From Gigaspora rosea (taxonomy: Eukaryota > Glomeromycota > Glomeromycetes > Diversisporales > Gigasporaceae): DNA of 64,000 nt. The notes below the pieces were generated by a model. It made no database searches, had not been told where the DNA came from, and saw only the letters and a list, made by a program, of their open reading frames with translations. Where the stretch lies: positions 102,453-166,452 of the forward strand of contig QKWP01001068.1 in NCBI GenBank assembly GCA_003550325.1. Direction: 5' to 3'. Position numbers and translations under genes: made by a program. Positions 9,470 to 22,189 of the stretch are shown here, in pieces; the stretch's first letter is position 1, and each line of letters opens with the position of its first letter.

Positions 9470-11380
9470 TGCATCCACTTATTTGCGCGGGTAATACAAG
9501 CTCCTGGAGAGGAAATAGCCAATCGGAGAGTGCAAATTTCGACTATTTGATCAGCCCGACGAAGAATTCGAACATGCATAAAAAACGTAAAAAAAGAAAC
9601 CCCGAAAATACGCAAAAACTAATGTTTAAATCGATCTTGGTGCACTAATTAAAAATGACGGGAGTTTATTTACAAAATCGGATTGCCTTTTTTGGTTTGT
9701 ATTACCTGTGCAAATAAGTAAAATGGGTAATACATACCCTATGAAGAGGAAATAGCCAATCGGAGAGTAAATACTTTGACTTTTCCGGATCACCACCACA
9801 AAGAATCGAAATGCGTAAAATAAAAAAAAAACGAAAATATCAAAAACTAATGTTTAAATCGATCTTGCTGCACTAATTAAAATTGATGGTAGTGAAAATT
9901 AACATAATCTAACCACGACACTAACGTTAAGGCCTTACCTCTACTTACCGTATTTGTCTCAAGCGTTTAGTTTGTTTACAAAATCGGATTTACCTTTTGT
10001 TTAGTATTACCTGCGCAAATAAGAAAGACGCCTATAAACGAAAAAAAGTCGATTTAAGTGCAGTGAAAATTAACACAATCTAACCCTATAGCAAGGAATC
10101 GGATTTCCCTTTTGAATTCGTAATACCTGTAAAAATATGAAAGACACCTATAAACGAAAAAAAGTCAATTGAAGTTATAGTGATTTACTAAAATAACTAC
10201 TCAATAAGATTTAGTAATTATATGGCAACTTTAACGAACAAAAAACTTATTGACCCTTAAAATTTGTTTCTTCTATAAACATCAAAAAAAACAAACCTAA
10301 AAAAATACTGTTTAATACACAAAAACGTCCCATCTTAGTTTCAATTTTTTTTTAAAAAAAAAAAGAACTCAAAGAATTTCGCAACATTATAGTCTAAGAA
10401 ATCAAAAACACTGATCTACTTTTTTTGTAGTTAGGGATTCGGTAGCATGACGAACTTTACGAGTTTGCATTTTTCTTATTTTTTTTTTTTACAAACTTAA
10501 CTAAATAATATAATATTTTATTTACTTTCGAATGAAAAATCAATATATTAAAAAATTCGACCTTCAATCCATTCGTCATTACACAGTTGTACCCCCATCG
10601 ATCTTACTATTGTTTAGGTAGTAAAACACATGATGAGGAATTACCCAATCGGAGAGTGAAAATTTTGACAAATATGGATCTAACCCTACAAAAAATCTAA
10701 ACACGTGTAAAAGAAGAAAAAAAACCAAAAATATGCAAAACCTAATGATTAAATCGATCTTTGTGCATTAATTAAAAATGACAGTAAAAAGTGATCTTTA
10801 TGCACTAATTAAAAATGACAGTAATGAAAATTTACATATAGAACGCGTTAATCTAACCCTATAGCCATTTAAAATTTTCACACCATTTAGTTTATTTACA
10901 AAATCTAATTTCCTATTTTGGTTTATATTAGTAAGTTGTAATTTTTTACTTCAAGTGCTTTTTTTCATTTATAGGCAACTTGCTGAAATACTGTATATAA
11001 ATTTAAACAAACGATAATTCCATATCAGCCCAACAAAGAATCGAAAACGTGTAAAAGAAGAAAAAAAAAGTGAAAATATGCAAAACCTAATGATTAAATC
11101 GTCCTTTGTGCATTAATTAAAAATGCCATTTAAAATCGATCTTTGTGCGCTAATTAAAAATGACGCTAATGAAAATTTACATATAGTAAGTGTTAATCCA
11201 ACTCTATAGCCACTAACATTAAGGTGTTACTCATAAATTTTTGTCGCACGCATTTAGTTTATTTACAAAATCGGTTCCTATTTGCTTTGTATTACCTGCA
11301 CAAGTAAGTAAAACGACACTATAGTAAGTCGTAATTTTTACTTCAAGTGCTTTTTCTTTTCGTTTAAAGAAGCTCCGTTA
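9470..11380. repeat. Diverged tandem repeat block, unit of several hundred bp
   Basis: The same words recur in the same order. AATCGGAGAG after GAGGAAATAGCC is at about 9510, 9746 and (changed) 10632. TAAATCGATCTT is at about 9625, 9855, 10750, 10790 and 11130. ATTTACAAAATCG followed by a TATTACCTG word is at about 9665, 9975, 10890 and 11255. No open frame spans the units. I read this as an old satellite or a degraded transposon cluster. Confidence 0.6.
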
Positions 11381-12599
11381 ATCTCTAAACATTAAAAAAA
11401 ACTCTAAAATAAGAGTGACTTACTCACAATATCATTCCATCACTCTAAACTACTTAGGCGGTTAATTGCAAACTTCATTTTAATATATGCTAAGAATGGC
11501 ATTTCTTTTTTTGTAGTACTAAGGCTTTTTTTAAACAAAATATTAAAATGAACTTGAAAAAATAGCTTACAAACTTATTGTTTTATTTGTACAAATTCAT
11601 AATTTTCATGTGAAGAATCATCAACTATTTAAGTTTTTACCTTAGGTCTTAAAAAAAATTTATTAAATAGTTCCATTAATTTCCTTTTTGAAAAAAAAAA
11701 CACTCAGAATTTCAATAAATTATAGTCAAACTGAATAATAATTTACATGAATATGCAACACTTACAGAAAATACAGGGGATATAAATCTGATCGACTTTT
11801 TCTTTGTAGTGAGGAATTCGGTAACATGGTGTACTGAAGAGTTCACTTTTCAAAATTATAATTTTAATTAAATATAATAACATCCAATGTACTTTCGACG
11901 AAAAATGTCTTATTAATAAAAAAAAGTTGACAAAATTCAACATTTTAAGTAATAACTTTCAAAAACATACTATTTTTTCTGTGTTTGTGTTATTATATGC
12001 ATTGTGTATTTTGAATTGTTTACCGTTATTACAGTCTGGGAATACTGTATTAGCTATACACTTATGTACTGTACTTTGCGATTTCATGATTATGTATATT
12101 TGTAAAGTAATATACTACTCTTAAACAGCTTGCTCAAATAGCATATTAAATTCTTATGAAGTACTTAAAATATTAATTTATTAATTTCATAAGTTAAATA
12201 ATTGTGCTTAAATATAACCCGTCGTTTAACGACGGGTCTTACAACTAGTGTTTAAATAAATTAACAAAACAATTATAAAGAAGCATTCGATATTATTTGA
12301 GTTATATATCAAGGTCTATTAATCTAAAATTAAATTTTTAAGATAAAAATATTTATAACTCTAAACTTCCGTAAAAATGCAAAGAACTAAGGATAATTTG
12401 AAATAAAACAAATATCTAATGAATAACTTTATTCTGCAAAGTAATATTATTGATTATCATGCTTTAAATACAGTATCAGTGATGAAACCCACATTTTAAA
12501 CTATAATACAGTATATATTAACGTCAATATATTTAACTAATGAATAATTACATCAAATTTTTTAGCATTATGGTTTTATATTAATCTTATTCTTCAACT
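11381..12599. other. AT-rich spacer with one perfect hairpin
   Basis: No gene is supported. A 21-bp palindrome with arms ACCCGTCGTT/AACGACGGGT stands out at 12217-12237 against the AT background. It could be the tip of a small fold-back element. The 65-codon open stretch at 11927-12124 is hydrophobic and Tyr/Cys-rich without a recognisable domain and is probably chance. Confidence 0.5.
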
Positions 12600-13915
12600 G
12601 AAGAATGCTGCAATCCTAATGATAAACGAAGATTCATTTCTAATGCGTTTTACATATGACTTTTGGCGATTCTAACATTGATTGCTTTGATTAAAATTGT
12701 ATACATAGCTAAATCCCGATCATCACCAAAAATTGGACTGCTAATAGAATGACAAATAATTGTGTGTCCTGGTTCTTTCACATGGCTTAAAATAGAATTT
12801 TTAATTTACTATTTTTCAATGAAAAAAAATAAAACTAACATTACAATGCTTATAATTACCATTTTATTTATCCCGACTGACAGGATTATAGTCACCATAA
12901 ATACCATAAACCTTCATAACAACAACAAGGTTTGTTTGTTTATCACATAACTTGCAAAATGAATCCGAGATAAAAACCATCACTATTTCCACGAAGAAGT
13001 AATTTAAACTCGTATGGACTATTAATTACAGAATATGTAATAGCTTCTTAATCAACTCACGAAGCAATTTCTACTGCGTGTGCTTCATTGATAATTGTTG
13101 AAAATTCCCACACCGGTCCCCCAAATTAACCTAACTTCCCCATCCGGCGGAAACAATGCACAAAAATTTATTTCTGGTCGGTAATTTTGGTGCTAAAATT
13201 AAATGAGATGGAGAATTCTTGAAGTTATTGGTTGATTTGGAGTCATAGACTTATCAATATATCATTCCAACCATTTTTTCAAGTATTTGAAGATACGATT
13301 TTACATTGTTTAATGTACTGTCGCTAGGTATCCAAATGTAATGGATGTGAGGTAAAAAATTTTGTAAAATGGCCTTTAAAGTAAGAAAATTTTCATTTTA
13401 CCAACCTAGAAAAATTGTTAGTAAGCCAGGGTTTTTAGCAATTTACCCATTCGATAACATAATTCCAAATTTTTACTTCATTTATTTGCAAGACATCTCG
13501 ATAATAAGTAAGACTAAAGCATTTTTTTGAAGTCTTCCCACTCAAAACCTTTATCAGTATACTTTACCACAATATCTCCATTTTTGTAATTCCTGAAACT
13601 AAATTTTTGATAAATACGAGTAAAATTTAGATGAAACCAATGAGCTTCCGTCACAATTAAATAATTAAATCTGTTGAATATTATCAAAAAAAGAAATTTT
13701 TAAGCAATAAGCATAGGTTCAAACTTAAATGATGAATTATGGTTTTCAAGTAAGATCACTCATCAGTAGATAACTTTATAATTAGGTAATTTATATTTTT
13801 AAGTTTCTTATTGCAATTATAAATAATAATCATGTATAAAAATAATTTATCTGATGATAATTTCAAAATGTTGTATGGAAATATTTTTTAAATTAAGTGG
13901 TTTAATATGGTTCTT
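12600..13915 (-). pseudogene. BTB-BACK-TLDc protein relic (minus strand)
   Basis: Conceptual translation of the minus strand, hopping frames, gives the family order. It opens with the end of the BTB domain (ISIQHFEIIIR near 13860-13885), then a BACK-type segment (TEAHWFHLNFTRIYQ near 13640-13690; IWNYVIEW near 13465). The TLDc start (AHAVEIAS, then PYEFKLLLRGN near 13000-13070) comes next. Later TLDc blocks are KLCDKQTN...VVVMKVYG, GDYNPV and PIFGDD (near 12690-12720). Many stops and frameshifts make it dead. It is the same family as the plus-strand copies at 18374 and 22840, but older. TLDc proteins are known for roles linked to oxidative stress and V-ATPase; what the Glomeromycotina paralogues do is unknown. 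Confidence 0.7.
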
Positions 13916-13971
13916 ACCTTTATGTGCTTGTAATATTTAGATTTTTCTGATGTTCATATTTCTTTTGCAGA

Positions 13972-14185
13972 TCAAAGAATTGTTAAGAACTTCCAATTGC
14001 AAACTTGCAAGAACTTAATGCAATTTCTGTGGAATGGAAATAAGCAGAGAGAGGATATTAATAATCGACAAATTGCACTCAAGCAAGTTATCCAAATGGG
14101 ATCAACAATAATTGCACGAATAGAATTCGTTCCTCGAGCCACCAATGATAATGAAAATAATGAGTCAAGAATTGCACAAAATTGA
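13972..14185 (+). CDS. Orphan exon-like open frame, unknown protein
   Basis: A pyrimidine-rich acceptor (TTTCTTTTGCAG, ending near 13971) precedes an open stretch of about 70 codons rich in Gln/Asn (about RQIALKQVIQMGSTIIARIEF), ending in TGA at 14183-14185. The residue mix is more protein-like than the AT-driven ORFs around it. I do not recognise a domain and no upstream exon is evident, so this may be a relic of a gene's last exon. Confidence 0.25.
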
Positions 14186-15688
14186 GATGATAAGTATTAA
14201 ATTTTTTTTTTTAAGCATACGCTTAAGATCTGTTAATTGGTGGTATTTTCCAGCTGTATGCAAAATTTATAAACATACAAAAAATCAGTAAATATTCAAA
14301 CTTCTTTTTATACTGAAACACATTTTAAATAGAATACATTTTCAATAAATTAATTTTATAGTTGAATCATTATTAGCTGTATTTAAAGTTTTTGATGTAT
14401 AAAAAAAGTTTTATGTGTTCAATAAATTTTATTTCACGAAAGTAATTTGCGAAAAATTTTTTCGATGTTCTAACAAAAGTGATTGGCAAATAATATTATG
14501 GTTTCAATGTTTTTGCAAAAAGTAATTTAGCGAAAAGGTTATGAATTCAATATTTTTGTGTTTCACAAAATAATTTGACGAAAAGTCTAATAGTGTTTCA
14601 CCAAGTAATTTGGCAAAAAGTTTTTAGTTCAATGTTTTAACAAAGTAATTTTACGAAAGTTTTAAATTTTTTGTTTTCAAACAATTATTTAGCTGTTAAA
14701 ATTTTGACCCGTATAAACACGAATTATTTACTATTATTGTTATTATTATGGATTTTGTGAGAAGACACTACAGCGGAATAATCTGCTCAATCCAATATAT
14801 TGCATCCAATCAGAAGTGGTGGAGAAATTAGGGCTCTCTTCATACTTGTGTTTTCAATTTATATATTATATGTATCAGACTAACGTGAACTATCCACTTT
14901 GTTAAACTATCTTATTTTGTTTCATTTTATTTAGGATCTGCACAAAAAACATGAACCTTGTTCTAATGGCTTACTCTATCAATATCATAACAGTATAGTT
15001 ATATAAGAACATAGTAAACAAACTGCTGGGTATATGAAAATGCTGTGTATATGAATTGTTGGATATATGAAAAATGTGAAAATCAGGTTATAAGAAAGAT
15101 AAGACTTATAGGTAAATCATGTTTTGGCAATTTTAATTAATGCATCAAGACTGATTTAGACTAGTGTTTGCCCCCAAAACCTTTTTTTGCCAAATACAAA
15201 AGTTTCAGGGTTTGTATTATAGCTTTAAATACCTTACCCAAAACTTAAAACCTCATCGAAACCCGATAATGCTAGAATTCAAATTTTCTATATAATATAG
15301 CCTAGTTTTTTTAATATATTCTGTTATTTATTTAGAGATTGAACTTAACATAAAATTTAAGTACGGGATGATCTTTGAACAAAAATTATTACTGGTCATA
15401 AACTGGGTATTCTACTTATTCAAGTAGACATAGTTAATCTGGTTATCATGTAATAATTGATAATTTCATATTAATAATATCTAAAATTATCGATATTATT
15501 GTTTTCAGTGGTAACCTAGTTATTAAATGATATATATACATTATAAATTTTTTTTAAAAAAAACCTATAAATTAAAATCTAGATATTAAGGCTCCGGACT
15601 CAACAGTTCTTGTTTCCTAGTTGTAGCAACTATTTTAGTTTTGGGAAAATTCAGAGAATGCTTTTTTTTTCTTTATCTCTTTCACAAC
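14186..15688. other. AT-rich spacer
   Basis: No gene seen. The stretch 14400-14700 has a loose repeated phrase (AGTAATTTxxCGAAAAG about five times, roughly 50-70 bp apart), probably a decayed satellite. Confidence 0.4.
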
Positions 15689-16340
15689 CCCTATAAGAAA
15701 AATGGACCGTAAAGGTACGGGTTGGCTGAGTAAAGGCACGGGTTTTGGTGGCACGGATTAAACCGTATTTGGTACGTAGGAGGCTTGGATTGGCACGGAT
15801 TTTTGGCCCGTGGTGGACCGTATCCCGTACAAAATGGACCGTTAATGGCTCGGGTTTTGCAACACTTTACTAGTCCAAATGGCACGGGATTTGGCCAGGT
15901 AATTAACGTGAATTAACGTGTGATAAAAAAAAATATATACATACAAGTAGATTACATAAATTTATATCAACAATCAATACAATATAAACAAACTAACAAC
16001 TGCTCATGTATCAAAATTTTGCAAGGAATCTTTTTTGTTAAGACACCCAGAGCAGTTTCATTAGTGAAATTATGAGATATCGCATTTTTTTTAAAAAAAA
16101 ATCGTATATTGATCTTTCGCTCTTCGTGAAACGAGCCAGCACGTACCACCTTCGACACGTATCATTCCGTGAAATGAAGGTGCCATTACGTATGACGTGT
16201 ATAACGTGCCACCTCCCCCGTACCACTTTTTACCGTGATATTCCGTCAACAGCTCTATACGTACCACTCCGACCATGCCATTCCGTGGATTCCAGACACG
16301 ACCCGTACCACACCCCGGACCACTTTTTTTATAGGGAACA
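15689..16340. repeat. Fold-back element with GGCACGG/GGTACGG words
   Basis: The ends are imperfect inverted repeats (CCCTATAA...GG at the left; CC...TTATAGGG at the right). The left part (15700-15900) is made of repeated GGCACGG/GGTACGG words; the right part (16120-16320) has the complementary CGTACCAC/CCGTG words. The middle (15900-16120) is ordinary AT-rich DNA. The open frames on both strands in the right arm (16072-16377 and 16091-16375) are products of the repeat and are not called as genes. Confidence 0.6.
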
Positions 16341-16480
16341 TCAACATAACTTTCTGAATATAAAGGATCAATCATAGAGTTGGCTTTCTAGAACCATTTT
16401 GAAACTAAAAAGACAAATTCTCAATAAATTCTTTTTAAGTGTATAAATAAGTTACCAGATCAGACAAGCTTCTACTTATG

Positions 16481-16626
16481 TAGGGTATGCAACGGGCGGG
16501 CTTACGGGCTTAATCGGGCTTTTTTTGAAAGTTAATTCGGGCCACACCCCAAAATGCTAGTCACATGATAATTTATCATGTGACTAACATTTTGCCGTAA
16601 GCCCGCCCGTTGCATACCCTATATTA
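16481..16626. mobile_element. Small MITE with 27-bp perfect terminal inverted repeats
   Basis: Bases 16481-16507 are the exact inverse complement of 16595-16621 (starting TAGGGTATGC). A second palindrome (TCACATGATA...TATCATGTGA) occupies the centre at 16561-16582. TACTTATG flanks the element at 16473-16480 and again at 16627-16634, a likely 8-bp target duplication as made by hAT transposases, although five bases (TATTA) separate the right terminal repeat from the duplication. Confidence 0.75.
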
Positions 16627-18373
16627 TACTTATGTATGCCAACTACGAAATTTTAGCTACGTATATTGTGCGCAAAATTTATAACACTTGCGATCAAAAA
16701 AAATATATAATATTACTAGCACTCTACCTTAATGTAGACTTCTTACGAACTCAATAAAATCAGTATTTAAATGACGAAATTTTAATCTGACATACAACAT
16801 ATACATGTTTTTAATTGGATATGAATAAAATTTATCGAGAAAGTATAAGCTTACCCGGTAAATTTCTGCACGTGAATGTTGCAGAAGGAAAACCGAAATT
16901 AAATACAGTATTTAACCCCTGAAAAATTATGATATTACATTGATTGATGAATCTTACATCCCTTAGAACTCCCACAAAAAAAATTATTCCTTCCTGCAGT
17001 CTTGATTCAATCAAATTTTTAAGATAAAAATGTAATGTCACATAGATGATTTGACTATTAGGGGGTTTCATAACTAAATTCAAATACTATTTAAAAACAT
17101 CCTACTTATTTTCAAAATACGTCGCTTATTTGTTAATTATCAGTTATGAAACCCCCTATTGTGTACTTGTTGATTTCCACAAATAAATTTCACTTATTTA
17201 CGTATAACGATGACATATCGTGCAGGTCTTCCACCATATGGAAAACCACAAAACACATTTTATTATTAGAACGTTACTTTATTACTATGAATACCGAATA
17301 CTGTCTGCTAGAGATCACATACGACAATGCGTATGTTACATGTGCTATTTAAAATCTATTTGACATTATTTTATCCGTTTCTGAGTCGTTATCATTCTAC
17401 TTTTTAAAAGGGATGCTAAAGATACCTTTGACTACAACTCTAATAAAACTTTAAATTCTTTTTTATTTATTGTATGTTTTGATTTTTAGAAAATGTACTT
17501 TTATACTACAGACTACTGTATATAGTTAATATAAAATTCAATAGAAAATAACAGCCAATCATACGAAGTCCTACTATGAGTAATTGGCTTCTTTTTTTTT
17601 TTTTTTATCTAGTGTATAACAAGTTTATATTTTAAGATTTTGAAGCCATTCACAGCCACAATTTTTTTCTTTTATCGTGAAACGCGGTAATTATATGATA
17701 ATACAGACATGTTTTCCCGTAAGTATACAGCATTTAATATGTAATTTCTTTAATGTCAATCCAAAACATCTCTCATTAAGCACTCAGTAATGTATAATTG
17801 TCAATGAGGGTTAAGAAACTACACAGTATATAATGATGCTGCATACACAGAATATGCCGTCCAATAACATACAAGGTTTTGCACAAATCGACGTTAGTTA
17901 TCTGTAACCATCTGGTATGTTCTTTATTCCTAGTAAAGTTATTTAAATATATACGAGTCACATATTACGTAATAAAGTACTGTAGCATGAACAATATTTA
18001 CAGATTTGGACGACTTTTAAAAAGTAGTCTTGGACATGAATATAGTAAAATTATAAACATAACTTACTATTCCCATAGATGACTCATGAGTTTTAAAAAA
18101 AATATTATTGATCTCATATATTCATGAATTATTAATCCTAAAATTAATATTATTCCTTTATCTGACGTATCTACAGTACTAATCGTAATATTGAATCAAG
18201 CGAAACAAAGGGAAAGTATATCAACACAGAATCATGCTATCTTATATGCACAGAACGGCAAGTATTAACGGAATATCAGCAATAGGCGTCACAATATTTT
18301 CTAAAAAAAAAAAAAAAAAAAACACGTTCATAAGCACCACATTCTTACTTGGTTTTAATCAAAAAAAAAAAAA
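16627..18373. other. AT-rich spacer
   Basis: No gene supported. Open stretches of 60-83 codons on both strands (for example 16832-17083 minus and 17879-18082 plus) have no recognisable domain and no splice context. Confidence 0.4.
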
Positions 18374-19320
18374 ATGTTGTCAGAATTCTTCGAAAAGCTT
18401 TCAAACAATTATCATAACTTCTTAATTATGAAGAAGACTTTAATGTAATAATTAATGTTGGCCAATTTCTCAATACTAAAATATTCTGGGCGCATTCTGC
18501 CATTTTAAATATATTTTCGTAATAAATTAGCAAATATTAAGAAAGGTCGGAATAAAATTAAAACGGTTTATTTAATCATTTTTCGATCCAACAATTTGAA
18601 ATTATTATCAAGTAAGTTATATGGCATAATATTTTATTTATAACATTCAATATTTTAATCTATAATGAATTTGAAATTTCAAAATATTGTAGTATTAATG
18701 TAAAAAATTTTTAATTAAAGGTATATCTATGGAGGAAAAGTTTCTTTAAAAATCTTGATACGTCATTTACTTTTGAGCTTACACTTATTACTTATTAGCC
18801 ACTCCTCGAAGAGTTTGCCAAAAGTCTTTGAAACATATTTAATTGAAACCAAGGCTTCCTGGCTTCATTTTCATTTCGATTTCCCTCACGTTTACAAAAT
18901 AAATTTTCAAATTAATGAACTTCAAGAATTGCAAAAATGGAGCAATAATATTTTGGTAACGCATCCAGATAAAATTTTAATTCTGAAGATTTTATCTCTG
19001 TCACTAAAATGCTTTAAATAAATAAAGTAAAACTTTGGAATCGTATTATTGAATGAGAGATTGTTCAAAATCCTTGTCTGCCCTTGATATTGAAAACTGG
19101 TCTCATGACAATTTTTTATCTCTAAAGACCACTTTGCGAAATTGTTTACCTCTTATTCGTTATTTCCAAATATTCGGTGATGACGTTATTGACAATTTAT
19201 AACAATACCAACAAATTCTAGACAAAGATCTCTGGAATGACATAATAAAAGGCTTATATCTCCAAATAGACATATTCGACCGGATTTCGATCAGGTGATA
19301 TCTAAAGGAAGTCGATGTAG
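18374..19320 (+). pseudogene. BTB-BACK(-TLDc) gene copy 1, truncated and frameshifted
   Basis: It starts with an ATG (18374) reading MLSEFFEKLS, the usual N-terminus of this family, then loses one base near 18410-18430 relative to the copy at 22843. VIINVGQF, KIFWAHSAIL and QQFEIIIK can be read, then an intron GTAAGT (18611) to about 18720, then the BACK part (LLLSLHLLLISHSSK..., ELQKWSNNI). A deletion near 19010-19025 removes the SLIGRDDLQM segment. The next block, ENWSHDNFLSLKTTLRN, is collinear with the family and therefore shows the ancestral orientation of the piece inverted in copy 2. Similarity ends near 19300, before the TLDc domain. Confidence 0.75.
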
Positions 19321-19377
19321 GTAAGTTTGAGAATTTCCTGCAGGTGCAAGAGTTTTCCGAAAAGAATGTGGTTGCTT

Positions 19378-19704
19378 TTAAAAGTACCAGCCAATACTAG
19401 TAAGACTAAAAGAAACAACGTTTTTCAGATACATATCTAAACAAAAAGACTTTATTATAGACCAATCAAAGGTAGGCCAGTATGAATCAAGTGTATAATT
19501 TCGAAGGATTGGGGTTACCGGTATATCGAATTTGAGTCTTAATAAAGCCGATTCGAGGTTACAAGTCAATTCAGTACGTCGAATTGAGTTGCGAAAAGGG
19601 TTATTAAAGTTACAAGTCGAATTTTGATGCTGTAAATCATCGTCGCAGGCAATGTGAATGAAACAGTACTTATCGTTCACGTCATTAAAATACCAATACA
19701 ACAA
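19378..19704 (-). CDS. Hypothetical protein, 108 codons
   Basis: An open frame with ATG at 19704 and less AT-biased codons than its neighbours. It contains Cys, Asp and Trp residues in a protein-like mix (for example IACDDDLQ, YWPTFDWSII). No domain recognised, no intron or promoter signal visible, and it directly follows the truncated BTB copy. It may be a fragment of an unknown gene or transposon. Confidence 0.3.
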   Translation of the reverse strand: MLYWYFNDVNDKYCFIHIACDDDLQHQNSTCNFNNPFRNSIRRTELTCNLESALLRLKFDIPVTPILRNYTLDSYWPTFDWSIIKSFCLDMYLKNVVSFSLTSIGWYF

Positions 19705-20080
19705 TGACCAGCTCCTTTACTTCAATATTAGAAGTACAAGATGATGTAAACATTCTAATTCAATCCAATAATAGGGAATAATGAAGAGAACAATGAAACT
19801 TCTGACAATGATGTGAGTAAATTTTTATTATAATCAGTTTGATTAAATAAGGCGATCCAAATAAGTCAGTTTAAATTAGCTTATTTGTTACTATTTAATC
19901 TGGCTTTATTTGGGTCAATAATTATATATATCTTGTTTAGTGTTATTCAGATTGCAAAATTACTTTTAAAAGCAAGAAATCTGTATATTCAATTATGACA
20001 AAGTAATTTTGCATATTTGAGAATGCTTAGGTTCAATGGCGTAAATATGAACAAATATTACAGGCAAGCTAGTTAAGGTT
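19705..20080. other. Spacer with small fold-back
   Basis: No gene seen. GATCCAAATAA (19855) is mirrored by TTATTTGGGTC (19905), forming an imperfect hairpin of about 65 bp, probably a MITE remnant. Confidence 0.4.
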
Positions 20081-20309
20081 TAGGCCACACAAAGTTAATT
20101 TTTCATTTCCCCATAACCCGCTGACCCAATTTTTCCAAAAAAAATTTTTTTAAAAAAAATTTCTATTTGCCAATTATTCTATTTTTGCTATTTAATTTTT
20201 TCTTTGGTGTTACCTGATGATGACCTTAATTACCTGATAGATTTGAAAAAAAATCCAAAATTTTGATTTCATATTATGCAAACCAAAAAATTAACTTTGC
20301 ATGACCTTA
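20081..20309. mobile_element. MITE of the GGCCACACAAAGTTAA family, copy A
   Basis: The left end TAGGCCACACAAAGTTAATT matches the inverse complement of the right end (AATTAACTTTGCATGACCTTA). A further right-end-like stretch lies at 20405-20432. The same termini, in the same inverted pairing, appear at 21852-22189 and in changed form at 26692-26940, and single ends at 56820-56980. Confidence 0.7.
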
Positions 20310-20432
20310 TATGTGAACATGAGCTTATTAATTTATATTAGATTAAAAAACAAAAAAAAATCCAACCCATTGACTGAAACTTTGGAGCACCATGCTATGC
20401 AAAATAAAAAATTAACTTTACATGGCCTTAGA

Positions 20433-21851
20433 TATACTATTGAAATTATGCAATATCATTCTACTTTTGATAATTACTGCCTAAAGATACAATGATTTTC
20501 ACCAATCACATTTTTTAAATGCGGTGTAATGTAAAGATCTTGTGTAACATAAATTTTTTGCCATTTTGCTATTTTTCAAAAATACCTTCTAGCTCAAAAT
20601 TTTATCTATGAAACTACCATTTTTTTTAAAAAAAAAAATTCCTTGTAAAATTTACTATATACTATGCCTCACCCTAACCCCTAACTATTAACTCTCAATT
20701 AACATTTATTAAATTCAATTTTTGTTTATTTTTTTTTGTTTATTTTTTATACTGATCTTCACGTTACACCACATACTGGTGTTGAACACCAGTGGTGCGT
20801 TTTAGTAAACTTGTTGTATAATTTTATTAATAAAATTATTAAAAATACTATTTTATTTGAATTTTAGTAATTGTTTATAACTTCTTGCACTAAGTAAACT
20901 TGTTCAGCATTAAATAATATATCAAAATAGCTTATTTTATATTACTTTCCTTAAAATTTGAAAAAAAGAATGTTTGATTTTAGAAATTGTTATCAAAAAT
21001 TCAAAATTAAGCATCTTTGCCTCAAATTTTAATAAATATACCAAAATGATAGAATTTTTAATGGAGAACAAGTTTACTTAGAACAAAAAGTTAAAATCAA
21101 TTAGAAAATTTATAGAATTAAAAAAATTTGTATAATTTTATTAATAAAATTTTTAAAAATATGTATATTTTATTGCATGACTGTTTACACTAGGGCCACA
21201 ATATAGTATTCACACCTGGCATTTTGCTCTATTGTTTATTTTATTCTTTTTTTTTTGCCAAACAATGTACTGTCAAACCTCACAAAACCAATCCTGTTAA
21301 AATCAATAACCTGCAAATCTGATAAAAAATTGATCTACCAAGTTGAATTCTGGTATATGAATCTAATAGTTTATAATATTTTCAAATCTGATAACCTTTT
21401 AATATTTATACAAAATCTGTTTACCATGCATATCAGTTCTGGGAGGTTTGACAGTAATAGTCCAGTCTTGGCACATTAGCACTATGGTACTGGCACTATG
21501 TAATTATAGTTCTGGTTCCTACACAAATCTGGTTCTCACACCAAGTATAACCCAGACACAAGGTGTCACTTCTAGAGCTCTTACCAGGTCAAAAACTAGT
21601 GACCTGGGTTAATAATTACGGGTCAGGGTATCAACTTGGGTCATGACTTGGGTCAATATATTATATAGAAAAATAAAAAAAATTTTGCACCATCAATCAT
21701 TGTAATATAGTAAAAAACTCATTAAAATTTATTAATAGCAAGGTTAGCATTTAGAATGAAGTTAGAAATTAGATGTCTATATAGTAAAGTCACTCAAGAA
21801 AACTTTTTGTTAGAGCACTAAAGGTGATTTTTTATACAAATTCTTGAGAAA
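20433..21851. other. AT-rich spacer with CCCTAA-like and GGGTCA words
   Basis: No gene seen. Near 20665-20690 there is a degenerate CCCTAA stretch. Near 21590-21660 the word GACCTGGGTT/GGGTCA recurs four or five times, similar to the interior of the fold-back element at 50984-51684. The copies at 20950 and 21030 of GTTTACTTAG are also loosely repeated. Confidence 0.4.
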
Positions 21852-22189
21852 TAAGGCCACACAAAGTTGATTTTGTGTTTGCATTATATGGATTTCAAAA
21901 TTCGGAATGTACAGTCAGTTTTTTTTTAAAAATTTAATTTTCATTTTGCACAACAAGGAATCAAAAATTGGGCCGGCAGTCATCTTTTTCCTGTCAGTCC
22001 TATCGGACAATTACAAAAAATTAAGGTCTCTATCAAGTGACACTGGATGAAAATAGTAGGAAAAAATAGATGTCAAAAATCAAACAATTTGTACAATTGG
22101 GATTTAAAAAATAATAATAATAATAGAAAAAATTGAAAAAATGGGACGGTGGGTAATGCAAAACGAAAAATAAACTTTGCGTGGCTTAA
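21852..22189. mobile_element. MITE of the GGCCACACAAAGTTGA family, copy B
   Basis: TAAGGCCACACAAAGTTGAT at the left pairs with CTTTGCGTGGCTTA at the right. The interior is AT-rich with no open frame. It has the terminal sequence of copy A and is about 110 bp longer. Confidence 0.7.

Noticed and set aside
16072-16377. Overlapping 94- to 101-codon ORFs on both strands
   Set aside because: They lie in the arm of a fold-back repeat, mirror each other and have no domain.
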